Shown piece by piece: positions 20,339-29,262 of a DNA stretch of 64,000 nucleotides. This stretch comes from Rhodoferax sp. (GTDB lineage: Bacteria > Pseudomonadota > Gammaproteobacteria > Burkholderiales > Burkholderiaceae_C). Below the pieces are notes generated by a model. The model was not told the origin of the DNA, did no database searches, and saw only the letters and a program-made list of their open reading frames with translations. How positions within the stretch are numbered: the first letter of the stretch is position 1; each line of letters begins with the position of its first letter. The stretch spans positions 27,430-91,429 of the forward strand of contig JAUXOA010000074.1 of NCBI GenBank assembly GCA_030682475.1, given 5' to 3'. The translations under genes and the position numbers were made by a program.

Positions 20339-20665
20339 TTTAAATTAGGGCTGAGTTGGGCTTGAGTCGGCGGGGGTGGGGCGGATGCCGGGGGCTCATG
20401 CGCTTCGCTTTTTGAAATCGCCCCCAACATCCACCCCACCCCCGCCTTGCGTTGCTGCTTGATCCGATCCGATCTGGGTGGTCATTGGAACGAGATTGCC
20501 AACTACCGTACCGGACTGGCAAGAGTCAGTGAATTTTCCGAGTTGCCTCATCCAAACCCGACACCTGAATAGGCTGTTTGATCTTCGAAACCGGACTGGG
20601 ATCTGGCGGCGCAAGCTTGCCGCAATTGGGCTAACTCGCAATGCGGAACTATCGGGTTGATGATC
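20339..20665. other. Non-coding stretch with a large palindrome
   Basis: No convincing gene. It holds an inverted repeat at 20369-20446 (listed separately). The remainder, about 20450-20660, shows no recognisable ORF, RNA or repeat. Confidence 0.6.
20369..20446. repeat. GC-rich inverted repeat
   Basis: GGCGGGGGTGGGGCGGATG (20369-20387) pairs with CATCCACCCCACCCCCGCC (20428-20446) with one mismatch. Pairing continues inward less perfectly (GCCGGGGGC against GCCCCCAAC). It lies 30 bp after the small basic gene and could act as a terminator hairpin or be a mobile palindrome. Confidence 0.75.
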
Positions 20666-21334
20666 TCATCGCCAGTCATCTGATGGAACCCTTACGTGGA
20701 CCTTGATGATGCCATGTGCTTGCCACTCACCTTGTCTGAACTCCGGACGGGACCTAAGGTTTCCGAAGACGTTCGACGTTGCGGAGAATCTGTTGGCGCT
20801 CCAGGGACGGGTCACCGTTCGACCATCTTTGTAGAAAGTGGTAATTTCCGCTACCTTGCGCTTCAGTAATTGGTCCTTAAACACGCTTGGGTGTATCGGA
20901 TCGAGCGTAATGGGCAAGATGTCTGATTCCACCAGTCCCGGACCAGAGGGGAGACCCTCCTTATCCATACCGGTTTCGGCCCGAGCGGATGCTTTCGGAC
21001 GAACAGCTGGCGAGTCATACTTCCGGTGACAAGCAGAGCACAGGACGAGAATTGCCTTCTCAAAAGGCTCATGCTCTAACTTGAACGCTTCCTCGAACTG
21101 CTTGAGATCGACCTCTACTGCATCGCCCTTGTCGGTCGTTCCGAGCAAAAGATCAATTATCTGAGTGCGGTCTCTTCCGTGAACGTGTGCGGACTCGAGG
21201 TTCTCCCCTGACCCGCAATGCTCACAGGCTCCCACGACGGCCCGCTGCTTTTTGGTGATCATGTTTACGACATTGCGAAACCGTGGTCCGATGTATCGCT
21301 TGAACTGAGAGTTCGTCCCTTTGAAAGTCGCCAA
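20666..21334 (-). CDS. HNH-like zinc-site protein of unknown function
   Basis: 222 residues with a TTG start preceded by AGGGG; an internal ATG (MITKKQ) is an alternative. The N-terminal half holds CEHCGSGENLESAHVHGRD and LVLCSACHRKYD, the spacing and residues of an HNH-type nuclease zinc fold, although the catalytic set is not certain. The C-terminal half (SVFKDQLLKRKVAEITTFYKDG) is not recognised. The gene stands alone, appears less GC-rich than its neighbours, and is flanked on each side by a large palindrome. A defence or mobile-DNA role is possible but only inferred. Confidence 0.6.
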   Translation of the reverse strand: MATFKGTNSQFKRYIGPRFRNVVNMITKKQRAVVGACEHCGSGENLESAHVHGRDRTQIIDLLLGTTDKGDAVEVDLKQFEEAFKLEHEPFEKAILVLCSACHRKYDSPAVRPKASARAETGMDKEGLPSGPGLVESDILPITLDPIHPSVFKDQLLKRKVAEITTFYKDGRTVTRPWSANRFSATSNVFGNLRSRPEFRQGEWQAHGIIKVHVRVPSDDWR

Positions 21335-21542
21335 TTAGTCCCCTAAGTAAGCCCGTCCAGTTTGCTGCCAGATTGTAGATGGCGACTGGAAGCAAGCCTG
21401 TCAGGCTACGGCAGTTGGATTGCTTAAACAAACGTAGGAAATTCATCTGCCAGACAGCGGGCACTCGCCACCGACTCCTCCCGCTGTAGACTTGCCTTTC
21501 GCGCGAACCAAACTTGCTACGTGAACCAAGGATGCCGCCAGC

Positions 21543-21617
21543 AGAGGTTGGGGTATGGGGCCGCGCCGATTTCTGGGCATTTGACAGTATGAGGCGCGGC
21601 CCCATACCCCAACCTCT
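21543..21617. repeat. Perfect 25-bp inverted repeat
   Basis: The arm AGAGGTTGGGGTATGGGGCC plus GCGCC (21543-21567) is matched without error by its complement at 21593-21617, with a 25-nt loop. It is not the REP-A, -B or -C family, and I see no second copy in the window. Confidence 0.9.
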
Positions 21618-21664
21618 GTCACCACGATCGGTACCCGCGCTATGGTTGACGGCGGATGATTTTT

Positions 21665-21705
21665 CAGCTCGCTCACATCGTGAAACTGCGGTCTGTCCCG
21701 CAAAG
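21665..21705 (-). repeat. REP-A half copy at the icmF stop codon
   Basis: CAGCTCGCTCACATCGTGAA followed by ACTGCGGTCTGTCCCGCAAAG matches the right half of the long REP-A form. It abuts the icmF stop codon at 21706. Confidence 0.75.
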
Positions 21706-24700
21706 CTACATGTTTCTCCGGTACTGCCCGCCCACCTCAAACAAGGCGTTGGTGATTTGCCCTAGTGAGCAGACGCGCACGGCGCCCATCAGCACCTCAA
21801 ACACGTTTTTGTTCTCGATCACCGCCTGCTGGAGTCGCTTCAGCATGGCAGGAGATTCTTTTGCGTGCAAGGCGTGAAAGTCCGCCAGCCGCTTGAGCTG
21901 GCTCTGTTTTTCTTCATCGGTGGAGCGGGCCAGTTCCAGCTTGTCCTGTACCGCATCGCCATGCGGGTTGCGGAAGGTGTTGACGCCGATGATGGGCAAC
22001 TCACCGGTGTGTTTGAGCATCTCATAATGCATGGATTCGTCCTGAATCCGGCCGCGCTGGTAGCCGGTTTCCATGGCCCCCAGCACGCCACCGCGCTCCG
22101 CGATGCGCTCGAACTCCAGCAGCACCGCTTCTTCCAGCAGCTCGGTCAGCTCCTCGATGATGAAGGCGCCCTGGGACGGGTTCTCATTCTTGGCCAGGCC
22201 CCATTCGCGGTTGATGATGAGCTGGATCGCCATGGCGCGGCGCACCGAATCTTCGGTCGGCGTCGTGATGGCTTCGTCAAACGCATTGGTGTGCAGGCTG
22301 TTGCAGTTGTCGTAGATGGCAATCAGCGCCTGCAGCGTGGTGCGGATGTCGTTGAACTGGATTTCCTGCGCGTGCAGGCTGCGCCCGCTGGTCTGGATGT
22401 GGTACTTGAGCTTTTGACTGCGCTCGTTGGCGCCGTATTTCTCCTTCATGGCCACCGCCCAGATGCGGCGTGCCACCCTGCCCATCACGGTGTATTCGGG
22501 GTCCATGCCGTTGCTGAAGAAGAAGCTTAAGTTCGGAGCGAAGTCGTCGATGTGCATGCCGCGCGCCAGGTAGGCTTCGACAAAGGTGAAGCCGTTGGAC
22601 AGCGTGAACGCCAACTGGCTGATCGGGTTGGCGCCGGCTTCGGCGATGTGGTAGCCGCTGATGGAGACCGAGTAGAAGTTGCGCACCCGGTTGTGCACGA
22701 AGTACTCGGCAATGTCGCCCATCACCTTCAAGCTGAACTCAGTAGAGAAGATGCAAGTGTTCTGGCCCTGGTCTTCTTTCAGGATGTCGGCTTGCACCGT
22801 GCCGCGCACGTTTTCCTGCACCCATTCCCGAATTTTTTCCAGCTCGGTGTCGGTCGGCTCGCGGCCATTCTCCAGCTTGAATTTGTCGATGTTCTGGTCA
22901 ATCGCCGTGTTCATGAACATGGCCAGAATGCTGGGCGCCGGGCCGTTGATGGTCATGCTCACGCTCGTTGACGGGCTGCACAGGTCAAAGCCGCCGTACA
23001 GCACCTTCATGTCGTCCAGCGTGGCAATCGAGACGCCCGAGTTGCCGACCTTGCCGTAAATATCAGGGCGCGGGTCCGGGTCATTGCCATAGAGCGTGAC
23101 CGAATCAAAGGCGGTGGACAGGCGTTTGGCCGCCATGCCCGAGCTCAGCAGTTTGAAGCGCGTGTTAGTGCGAAAAGCATCGCCCTCGCCGGCAAACATG
23201 CGGGTCGGGTCTTCGCCTTCGCGCTTGAAGGCAAAGGTGCCGGCGGTGTACGGATAGCTGCCCGGGACGTTGTCGAGCATCAGCCACTTCAAAATTTCGC
23301 CATGGTCTTCATATTGCGGCAATGCCACTTTGCGGATGGTGGTGCCGCTCAAGCTTTTGGAGGTCAGCGCCGTGCGAATCTCCTTGTCGCGGATTTTGAC
23401 GACGTATTCGTCGCCGGCGTAGGCGGCCTGCATGGTGGGCCATTGCGTCAACAGTTTCTTTTCTGTCGCACCCATATGCGCTTCGCGTTGCCCCGCCAGA
23501 TCCATCACGGCCTGGTAGGCATTCGCCTTGTTCGGGTCGTCCAGCCTGAGCATGCGACCCGATTCACGCAACTGCTGGATTTCACGCGCCAATTTGGCCT
23601 GGTTGCGCGCGCGCTTTTTGTAACTGCGCACGGTGTCGCTGATTTCGGCCAGGTAGCGGGTGCGCGCGGCTGGCACCACCGGCGTCTGGTTGGTGCTGTG
23701 GCGCACGTTCACGCTCGGGAGCAGGGAAGGCGTCAACTTCAGTCCCAACTCCGCCAGACGAACGATAAGCGCGTGGTACAAGGCAGTAACCCCGTCGTCG
23801 TTGAAACGCGCCGCCATGGTGCCGAACACCGGCATTTGGTCTGCCGGCGTAGTCCAGGCTTCCTTGTTGCGCTGCACCTGTTTGGCGACATCGCGCAGGG
23901 CATCCAGTGAACCCTTGCGGTCAAATTTATTGATCGCCACAAACTCGGCAAAATCCAGCATGTCGATTTTCTCTAACTGGCTGGCGGCGCCAAACTCAGG
24001 CGTCATGACGTACAGCGGCACATCCACATGCGGCACGATGGCCGCGTCGCCCTGACCAATGCCCGAAGTTTCCACCACGATCAGATCGAAGCCCGCCACC
24101 TTGCAAGCGGCAATCACATCGGGGAGGGCCTTGCTGATTTCGGAGCCGAAGTCGCGCGTGGCGAGAGACCGCATAAAGACGCGCTGACCTGTATCCGTTC
24201 GGGCTGAGCCTGGCCTGTCCTGAGCCTGACGAAGGGTCGAAGCCTCTGGAAGCCCTTCGACAGGCTCAGGGCGAACGGCGATAGTTGCCCACGGCCCAAT
24301 CGCGTTCATGCGGATGCGGTCGCCCAGCAGCGCGCCACCGCTCTTGCGCCGTGACGGGTCGATGCTGATCACGGCCACACGCAGGCTGTCATTCTGGTCC
24401 AGGCGCAGACGGCGGATCAGCTCATCTGTCAACGAAGATTTGCCAGCGCCGCCGGTGCCGGTAATGCCTAGCACAGGCGTCTTTTTGGTGGCGGCCAAGG
24501 TCTGTACTTCCTGGACCAGGGCTGTAAACGACGCTTCGGGTGCACCTTTGGCCTCACCTGCCGCTTTTTCATTCTCCAGCGCAGTAATAAGTTGCGCCAG
24601 GGCGCGCCAGCTCATTTCGCTGTGACCCTGAATGGCCGCGATCGCCTTGGGTGCGTAGCTGGAGATATCCTTGTCGCAACGCATCACCATCTCGCCAATC

Positions 24701-25125
24701 ATCCCCGCCAGACCCATCTTCTGACCGTCTTCCGGGCTGAAGATACGAGCCACCCCATAAGCCTGCAATTCACGAATTTCCGGCGCAACGATGACACCGC
24801 CGCCACCGCCAAAGACCTGAATGTGGGCACCACCGCGCTCTTTGAGCAGGTCCACCATGTACTTGAAATACTCCACATGCCCGCCCTGGTAAGAGCTGAT
24901 GGCAATGCCCTGCACATCTTCCTGCAAGGCGGCGCTCACCACTTCGTCTACGCTGCGGTTGTGCCCGAGGTGAATCACCTCCGCGCCCATGCTTTGCAAA
25001 ATGCGCCGCATGATGTTGATGGCGGCGTCATGCCCGTCAAACAGACTGGCCGCCGTGACAAAACGCACCTTGTGCGTGGGACGGTAATTGGCAAGGGCCT
25101 TGTATTCGGCGGCCAGGTCGGTCAT
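21706..25125 (-). CDS. icmF: Fused isobutyryl-CoA mutase IcmF
   Basis: 1139 residues. The N-terminal B12-binding domain (residues about 15-150) has [12 protein letters not shown] and the GGG turn. The central MeaB/ArgK-type G-protein chaperone has P-loop [12 protein letters not shown] near residue 220, [11 protein letters not shown] and NKFD. The C-terminal acyl-CoA mutase barrel follows from about residue 560 ([43 protein letters not shown]). IcmF interconverts isobutyryl-CoA and n-butyryl-CoA using adenosylcobalamin, with the G-domain guarding cofactor loading. Residues about 283-311 are translated REP-C sequence inserted in frame in the G-domain. A palindromic operator lies upstream. Confidence 0.93.
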   Translation of the reverse strand: MTDLAAEYKALANYRPTHKVRFVTAASLFDGHDAAINIMRRILQSMGAEVIHLGHNRSVDEVVSAALQEDVQGIAISSYQGGHVEYFKYMVDLLKERGGAHIQVFGGGGGVIVAPEIRELQAYGVARIFSPEDGQKMGLAGMIGEMVMRCDKDISSYAPKAIAAIQGHSEMSWRALAQLITALENEKAAGEAKGAPEASFTALVQEVQTLAATKKTPVLGITGTGGAGKSSLTDELIRRLRLDQNDSLRVAVISIDPSRRKSGGALLGDRIRMNAIGPWATIAVRPEPVEGLPEASTLRQAQDRPGSARTDTGQRVFMRSLATRDFGSEISKALPDVIAACKVAGFDLIVVETSGIGQGDAAIVPHVDVPLYVMTPEFGAASQLEKIDMLDFAEFVAINKFDRKGSLDALRDVAKQVQRNKEAWTTPADQMPVFGTMAARFNDDGVTALYHALIVRLAELGLKLTPSLLPSVNVRHSTNQTPVVPAARTRYLAEISDTVRSYKKRARNQAKLAREIQQLRESGRMLRLDDPNKANAYQAVMDLAGQREAHMGATEKKLLTQWPTMQAAYAGDEYVVKIRDKEIRTALTSKSLSGTTIRKVALPQYEDHGEILKWLMLDNVPGSYPYTAGTFAFKREGEDPTRMFAGEGDAFRTNTRFKLLSSGMAAKRLSTAFDSVTLYGNDPDPRPDIYGKVGNSGVSIATLDDMKVLYGGFDLCSPSTSVSMTINGPAPSILAMFMNTAIDQNIDKFKLENGREPTDTELEKIREWVQENVRGTVQADILKEDQGQNTCIFSTEFSLKVMGDIAEYFVHNRVRNFYSVSISGYHIAEAGANPISQLAFTLSNGFTFVEAYLARGMHIDDFAPNLSFFFSNGMDPEYTVMGRVARRIWAVAMKEKYGANERSQKLKYHIQTSGRSLHAQEIQFNDIRTTLQALIAIYDNCNSLHTNAFDEAITTPTEDSVRRAMAIQLIINREWGLAKNENPSQGAFIIEELTELLEEAVLLEFERIAERGGVLGAMETGYQRGRIQDESMHYEMLKHTGELPIIGVNTFRNPHGDAVQDKLELARSTDEEKQSQLKRLADFHALHAKESPAMLKRLQQAVIENKNVFEVLMGAVRVCSLGQITNALFEVGGQYRRNM
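24195..24278. repeat. REP-C element inside icmF
   Basis: 84 bp bounded by CCGTTCGGGCTGAGC and GCTCAGGGCGAACGG, with internal GGGTCGAAG and CTTCGACAGG arms. It is the same family as 12286-12416. The length is exactly 28 codons, so the reading frame is kept. Confidence 0.92.
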
Positions 25126-25169
25126 GGTGTGTCTCCGGGCAAACGGGTATCAGAACCTTATGCGCTGAC

Positions 25170-25191
25170 TTGACGTTTACGTAAACGTCAA
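25170..25191. promoter_or_regulatory. Perfect 22-bp palindrome upstream of icmF (operator)
   Basis: TTGACGTTTAC followed by its exact complement GTAAACGTCAA, 44 bp before the icmF start. It is similar to what I recall of operators for LiuR-type MerR regulators of branched-chain acyl-CoA breakdown, which would fit IcmF. The regulator is inferred. Confidence 0.65.
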
Positions 25192-25237
25192 TCTTAGCGC
25201 TTTTCCGGGCGTGCCCCGATGCGGGGCGCGGCACAAG

Positions 25238-25265
25238 AAAAAGGGGCGCTTGTGCGCCCCTTTTT
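25238..25265 (-). terminator. Terminator of the TRAP operon
   Basis: GGGGCGC-TTGT-GCGCCCC stem flanked by five A and five T. It can terminate in both directions and lies 23 bp past the dctM-like stop. Confidence 0.88.
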
Positions 25266-25288
25266 AACATCACCCGTCCGGTGCTTGC

Positions 25289-27223
25289 TTACTTGTACAG
25301 CACGCTCGGCAGCCACATGCCAATCGCCGGGAACTGGTACAGCAGGAAGATGGCGAAGACCTGAATTGCCATGAACGGCATCATCCCCGCGAAGATCTGG
25401 TTCAACGTCACATGCGGCGGGCTAACCCCCTTGAGGTAGAACGCCGCCATCGCGACTGGCGGGCTCAGGAACGCCGTTTGCAGATTCAGCGCCACCAGCA
25501 AACCGAAGAACAGCGGATCAACATTGAAGTGCGGCAGCAGCGGGATGAAGATCGGCATGAAAATCACGATGATCTCGGTCCACTCCAGCGGCCAGCCCAG
25601 AAGAAAGATCACGACCTGCGACAGGAGCAGGAACTGCACCGTCGTCATGTTGAGCGACAGCACCCATTGATTGATAAGCTCCTGACCACCGAGCAAGGCG
25701 AACGCGGCAGAAAAAATGCTCGAACCGACAAACAACCAGCACACCATCGCACTGGTCTTCGCGGTAAGGTAAACCGATTCCCTCAGCACCACGAGGTTGA
25801 GTCGCCGGTAGGCCGCCGCCAGGACCAAACCGCCCATCGAGCCCATCGCCGCCGCCTCGGTCGGCGTCGCCAGTCCGAATACGATGGTGCCGAGCACCGC
25901 CAGGATCATCACCGCCAGCGGAAAGAACGATCCCAGCAGCATCTTGAAAATCTCCAGCCGGGCGAAACTGAAGATTCCATAGAAGAGCACAAGTGCAACA
26001 GCACAACTGACCAGCGCGATCCAGAAACTCATGGGCGCTGGCACCCGCTCCTGCGACATCGCCGTTTCGGCCGCGACCGGCGCGGCCGGCTTCGCCGTCT
26101 CTGCGGGCACCTTGGCTGCGGGCGCTTGCGTCGCGCCTTCGGTGGGGGGTGCTTGCAAGCCGCCCTCTGGCTCAGGTTCCTGCAAACCGCCGGCTTCGGC
26201 CTTTTCTTCCTCGACCGTATCCAGCGCAGCGCTGCCCATCGCGACCACCCCGTCAAGCACCTCCTGCTGGGGCGGCGCCGTCACCTTCAGAAAAATAACC
26301 CCCATGAGCACCACCACCGCCAGCGCCGGTAGCAAGGCGATGACCATGTGCTTGAGCAGCTCGCGCATCGGGACTGCGGCATTGCGCTTGCCCTTGATGG
26401 CGCCGATCAGCCCCGGAAGGACTTTGTTGCTGACGGTATTGGAAACGATTTCCGCGAATTCGGGCAAGGGCACGCGCCGGTCTTCGGCCGACATCGGCGG
26501 CGCCAGACTGGGCTTGAGCTTGGCCACCACAATCACGTAGACGATGTACAAACCCGCCAGCATGAGGCCGGGAAAGAAAGCGCCCGCGTAGAGCTTGACC
26601 ACCGACACGCCGGCGGTGGCACCGTACACAATCAGCATGACCGACGGCGGGATCAGAATACCGAGGCAGCCGCCCGCCGTGATGGCACCGGCAGAGAGCT
26701 GCACGCTATAGCCGGCGCGCAGCATGGCGGGCAATGCCAGCAAGCCCATCAGTGTGACCACGGCGCCCACAATGCCGGTGGCGGTGGCGAAAATCGCGCA
26801 GGTGATGATGGTGGCCACGGCCAGCGAACCCGGCACGCGCGCGGTGGCGAGGTGCATGCTCTTGAACAGCTTCTCGATCAGGTTGGCGCGCTCGATCAGG
26901 TAACCCATGAACACGAACAGGGGAATGGAAATCAGCACGTCATTCGACATCACCGAATAGGTGCGCTGCACCATCAGGTCCAGCGTCTGCTGCACCGCCA
27001 ACGCCGGACTGTGACTGCGGTAGGCAATCCAGGCAAACACCATGCCCATGCCCATCAGGGTGAACGCGGTGGGAAAACCGAGCATGATGGCGACGACGAT
27101 CAGCGCCAGCATCAGCAGCCCGAGGTGGCCATTGGTCATCATTGACGGCGACGGCAACAGGATAAATGCCGCAAGCACGACTGCAGCCATGATCGACAGC
27201 CCAAACCAGACTTCTTTTCTCAT
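25289..27223 (-). CDS. TRAP transporter large permease (DctM-like, with insertion)
   Basis: 644 residues, about 210 more than usual DctM (about 430). The N-terminal half (GFPTAFTLMGMG, SNDVLISIPLFVFMGYLIERA, GAVVTLMGLLALPAMLRAGY) and C-terminal half (GLATPTEAAAMGS, WPLEWTEIIVIFMPIFIPLL) are standard. In between, residues about 265-450 hold extra membrane helices and a soluble Glu/Pro/Ala-rich linker (residues about 330-395, LQEPEPEGGLQAPP). It forms the ion-coupled channel of a TRAP transporter with the small permease, whose gene overlaps by 4 bp, and the binding protein. Confidence 0.9.
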   Translation of the reverse strand: MRKEVWFGLSIMAAVVLAAFILLPSPSMMTNGHLGLLMLALIVVAIMLGFPTAFTLMGMGMVFAWIAYRSHSPALAVQQTLDLMVQRTYSVMSNDVLISIPLFVFMGYLIERANLIEKLFKSMHLATARVPGSLAVATIITCAIFATATGIVGAVVTLMGLLALPAMLRAGYSVQLSAGAITAGGCLGILIPPSVMLIVYGATAGVSVVKLYAGAFFPGLMLAGLYIVYVIVVAKLKPSLAPPMSAEDRRVPLPEFAEIVSNTVSNKVLPGLIGAIKGKRNAAVPMRELLKHMVIALLPALAVVVLMGVIFLKVTAPPQQEVLDGVVAMGSAALDTVEEEKAEAGGLQEPEPEGGLQAPPTEGATQAPAAKVPAETAKPAAPVAAETAMSQERVPAPMSFWIALVSCAVALVLFYGIFSFARLEIFKMLLGSFFPLAVMILAVLGTIVFGLATPTEAAAMGSMGGLVLAAAYRRLNLVVLRESVYLTAKTSAMVCWLFVGSSIFSAAFALLGGQELINQWVLSLNMTTVQFLLLSQVVIFLLGWPLEWTEIIVIFMPIFIPLLPHFNVDPLFFGLLVALNLQTAFLSPPVAMAAFYLKGVSPPHVTLNQIFAGMMPFMAIQVFAIFLLYQFPAIGMWLPSVLYK

Positions 27224-27846
27224 TTTTTGTTCTCGTTAGAAGTGACGACGAAGGCATCAAGTTGGGCGATATCCTCGTCCTTGACGTGCACCATTTCTTT
27301 CAGTTTTTCGACATCGACTTCCTCGACGTCGGCCTCGCGCGATGGCCACTTGCCCTGCTGCAGACAGACGATGCAGCGCACGATTTCAACCACACCCTGC
27401 GCCAGCAGGAAGGCGCCGGCGATCGGGATGATGGTCTTGAACGGGTAGACCGGCGGACCGTCGGCAGTAACATTCGAATGCTCGTTGATGGCCCAGGATT
27501 CAGCCGCAAAGTGGTAGCCGGCCCAGGCCAGCGCCACCACACCCGGAATGAAAAACAGAATGTACAGCGCCAGATCCAGACCGGCCTGCAAACGCGGCGG
27601 GAAAAAGCCATAGAGCACGTCACCGCGCACATGGCCGTTCTTGGACAGGGTATAGGCGCCCGCCATCATGAATAGCGTTCCGTACATCATGCTCATGACA
27701 TCGAAGGCCCAGGGGTGTGGATTGTCCAGCGCATAGCGCGAGAACACTTCCCAGGAGATCATGAAAGTGAGCGCGACGATGAGCCATGAAAACGACTGGC
27801 CGATAAAGGTGCTGATCCTGTCGATGGTGAGGAGCAATTTCTGCAT
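27220..27846 (-). CDS. TRAP transporter small permease (DctQ-like)
   Basis: 208 residues with four hydrophobic helices and the DctQ signature around SWLIVALTFMISWEVFSRY. The ATG overlap with the stop of this gene and the start of the large permease (ATGA) shows translational coupling. The C-terminal about 45 residues are charged and cytoplasmic (EADVEEVDVEKLKEM). It pairs with the large permease in the inner membrane. Confidence 0.92.
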   Translation of the reverse strand: MQKLLLTIDRISTFIGQSFSWLIVALTFMISWEVFSRYALDNPHPWAFDVMSMMYGTLFMMAGAYTLSKNGHVRGDVLYGFFPPRLQAGLDLALYILFFIPGVVALAWAGYHFAAESWAINEHSNVTADGPPVYPFKTIIPIAGAFLLAQGVVEIVRCIVCLQQGKWPSREADVEEVDVEKLKEMVHVKDEDIAQLDAFVVTSNENKK

Positions 27847-27918
27847 ATTCTGGCCTGCTTAAAAAAAATCAGCCACCCGGACGATGCCCGGATGGCCGAT
27901 GAGTGCTGCGAAGATCCC

Positions 27919-29052
27919 CTATGCCTTCTTGGGCGCAGCGGTCTTGGCTCCGAAGAAATGGTTCATGGCCATGCGACGGCTGATGTTGGTGTCCTGATCC
28001 CATTTCACGGCGCGCTCGGCGAATGCCTTTTGCGATTCGGCGACTTCCTTAAACAAGGGATTTTCCGCCGATTTCTTGACCAGGATCGCGTCCCACAGCT
28101 TGAGTTGCGCCTGCAGAATGGAATCCGGAGTCTTGTAGAACTTGACCTTGTCCTTGGTCTGCAGCTCGATGTAGTCCTTTGAATAACGATCAATCGCTTT
28201 CCAGGCCATATCGGCAGACGCGGCTTCCGTGGCACCGGCGATGATCGCCTTCATTTTGGACGGCAACGCATCGTACTTGGTCTTGTTGAACATGATCTCG
28301 AACGACTCAGCGCTCTGGTGGTAGCTCTGCAGCATGCAGACCTTGGACACGTCAGGGAAGCCGAGCAGGCGGTCCGAGGAGGCGTTGTTGAACTCGGCCG
28401 CATCGAGCAGGCCGCGGTCCATGGCCGGCACGATCTCACCGCCGGGAAGTGCATTGACTGCAGCGCCCATGGCGGTGAACAAATCGATCGCCAGGCCATT
28501 GGTGCGGAACTTGAGACCCTTGAAATCTTCCACCTTGGTAATCGGCTTCTTGTACCAGCCCAGCGGCTGCGTCGCCATCGGGCCGTAGAGGAAAGACTGC
28601 ACATTGCCGCCGATGGAAGCGTAGAGCTTGGCCAGCAGCTCCTGGCCGCCGCCATATTTGTGCCAGGAAAGCATCATGTTGGCGTCCATACCGAATGCCG
28701 GGCCGGAATTCCACAACGCCAGCGCATTCTGCTTGCCGTAGTGGTAGCCCAGGACGCCGTGGCCGCCGTCCAGTGTGCCCTTGGACACCGCTTCCAGTAA
28801 CCCGAACGCTGGCACCACGGCACCGGCCGGCAGCACTTCGATCTTGAGATCGCCGCCGGTCATGTCATTCACCTTCTTGGCGTAGTCAAGAGCGTACTCG
28901 TGAAAGATGTCCTTCGCCGGCCAGGTGCTCTGCCAGCGCATGCTGATCGGGCCGGTCTGCGCCTTGGCGATCATGGGGGCTGCCATGGCGCCAGCGGCAA
29001 CCGCTACGCTCTTAAGCAGATTGCGGCGATGGGTGGTTTTGAGATTGGTCAT
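27919..29052 (-). CDS. TRAP transporter substrate-binding protein (DctP family)
   Basis: 377 residues from the ATG at 29052, with TTGGAG upstream; a TTG four codons earlier is less likely. The N-terminus HRRNLLKSVAVAAGAMAAPMIAKAQ has a twin-arginine-like signal. The mature protein has DctP features (ISMRWQSTWPAKDIFHEYA, GLKFRTNGLAIDLFTAMGA, GEIVPAMDRGLLDAAEF). It binds a carboxylate-type substrate in the periplasm for the two permeases encoded after it. The ligand (2-oxo acid, dicarboxylate, other) cannot be assigned. Confidence 0.92.
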   Translation of the reverse strand: MTNLKTTHRRNLLKSVAVAAGAMAAPMIAKAQTGPISMRWQSTWPAKDIFHEYALDYAKKVNDMTGGDLKIEVLPAGAVVPAFGLLEAVSKGTLDGGHGVLGYHYGKQNALALWNSGPAFGMDANMMLSWHKYGGGQELLAKLYASIGGNVQSFLYGPMATQPLGWYKKPITKVEDFKGLKFRTNGLAIDLFTAMGAAVNALPGGEIVPAMDRGLLDAAEFNNASSDRLLGFPDVSKVCMLQSYHQSAESFEIMFNKTKYDALPSKMKAIIAGATEAASADMAWKAIDRYSKDYIELQTKDKVKFYKTPDSILQAQLKLWDAILVKKSAENPLFKEVAESQKAFAERAVKWDQDTNISRRMAMNHFFGAKTAAPKKA

Positions 29053-29262
29053 GTTTGTCTCCAATTTTGTGACTTAATTAAATCGCTATCTTTTTCCATT
29101 TCGGTGTCATCCGAAGCCAGGTTTTTACCACATCGCAAAGGCTTTTTGATAAAAAACAATAATAACCATCCGCCAGCGCAGGTAAACAACCCCGCTCATC
29201 ATATCCTCTACAGTCCTGAATTGACCCGAGCATAGGGCCCCCACCCACCCTTGGAACGCAGC

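Larger units (their letters stand above)
21335..21705. other. Non-coding stretch with palindrome and REP remnant
   Basis: No gene with convincing coding character. It holds the perfect 25-bp inverted repeat at 21543-21617 and a REP-A half copy at 21665-21705. The segment 21335-21540 shows nothing recognisable. Confidence 0.6.

Noticed and set aside
21443..21765. Short frames across the 21543-21617 palindrome
   Set aside because: Their products are mirror translations of the inverted repeat and show no coding character.
25126..25288. Cobalamin riboswitch upstream of icmF
   Set aside because: No B12-box or long structured leader is present; only a palindrome and the terminator of the upstream operon.
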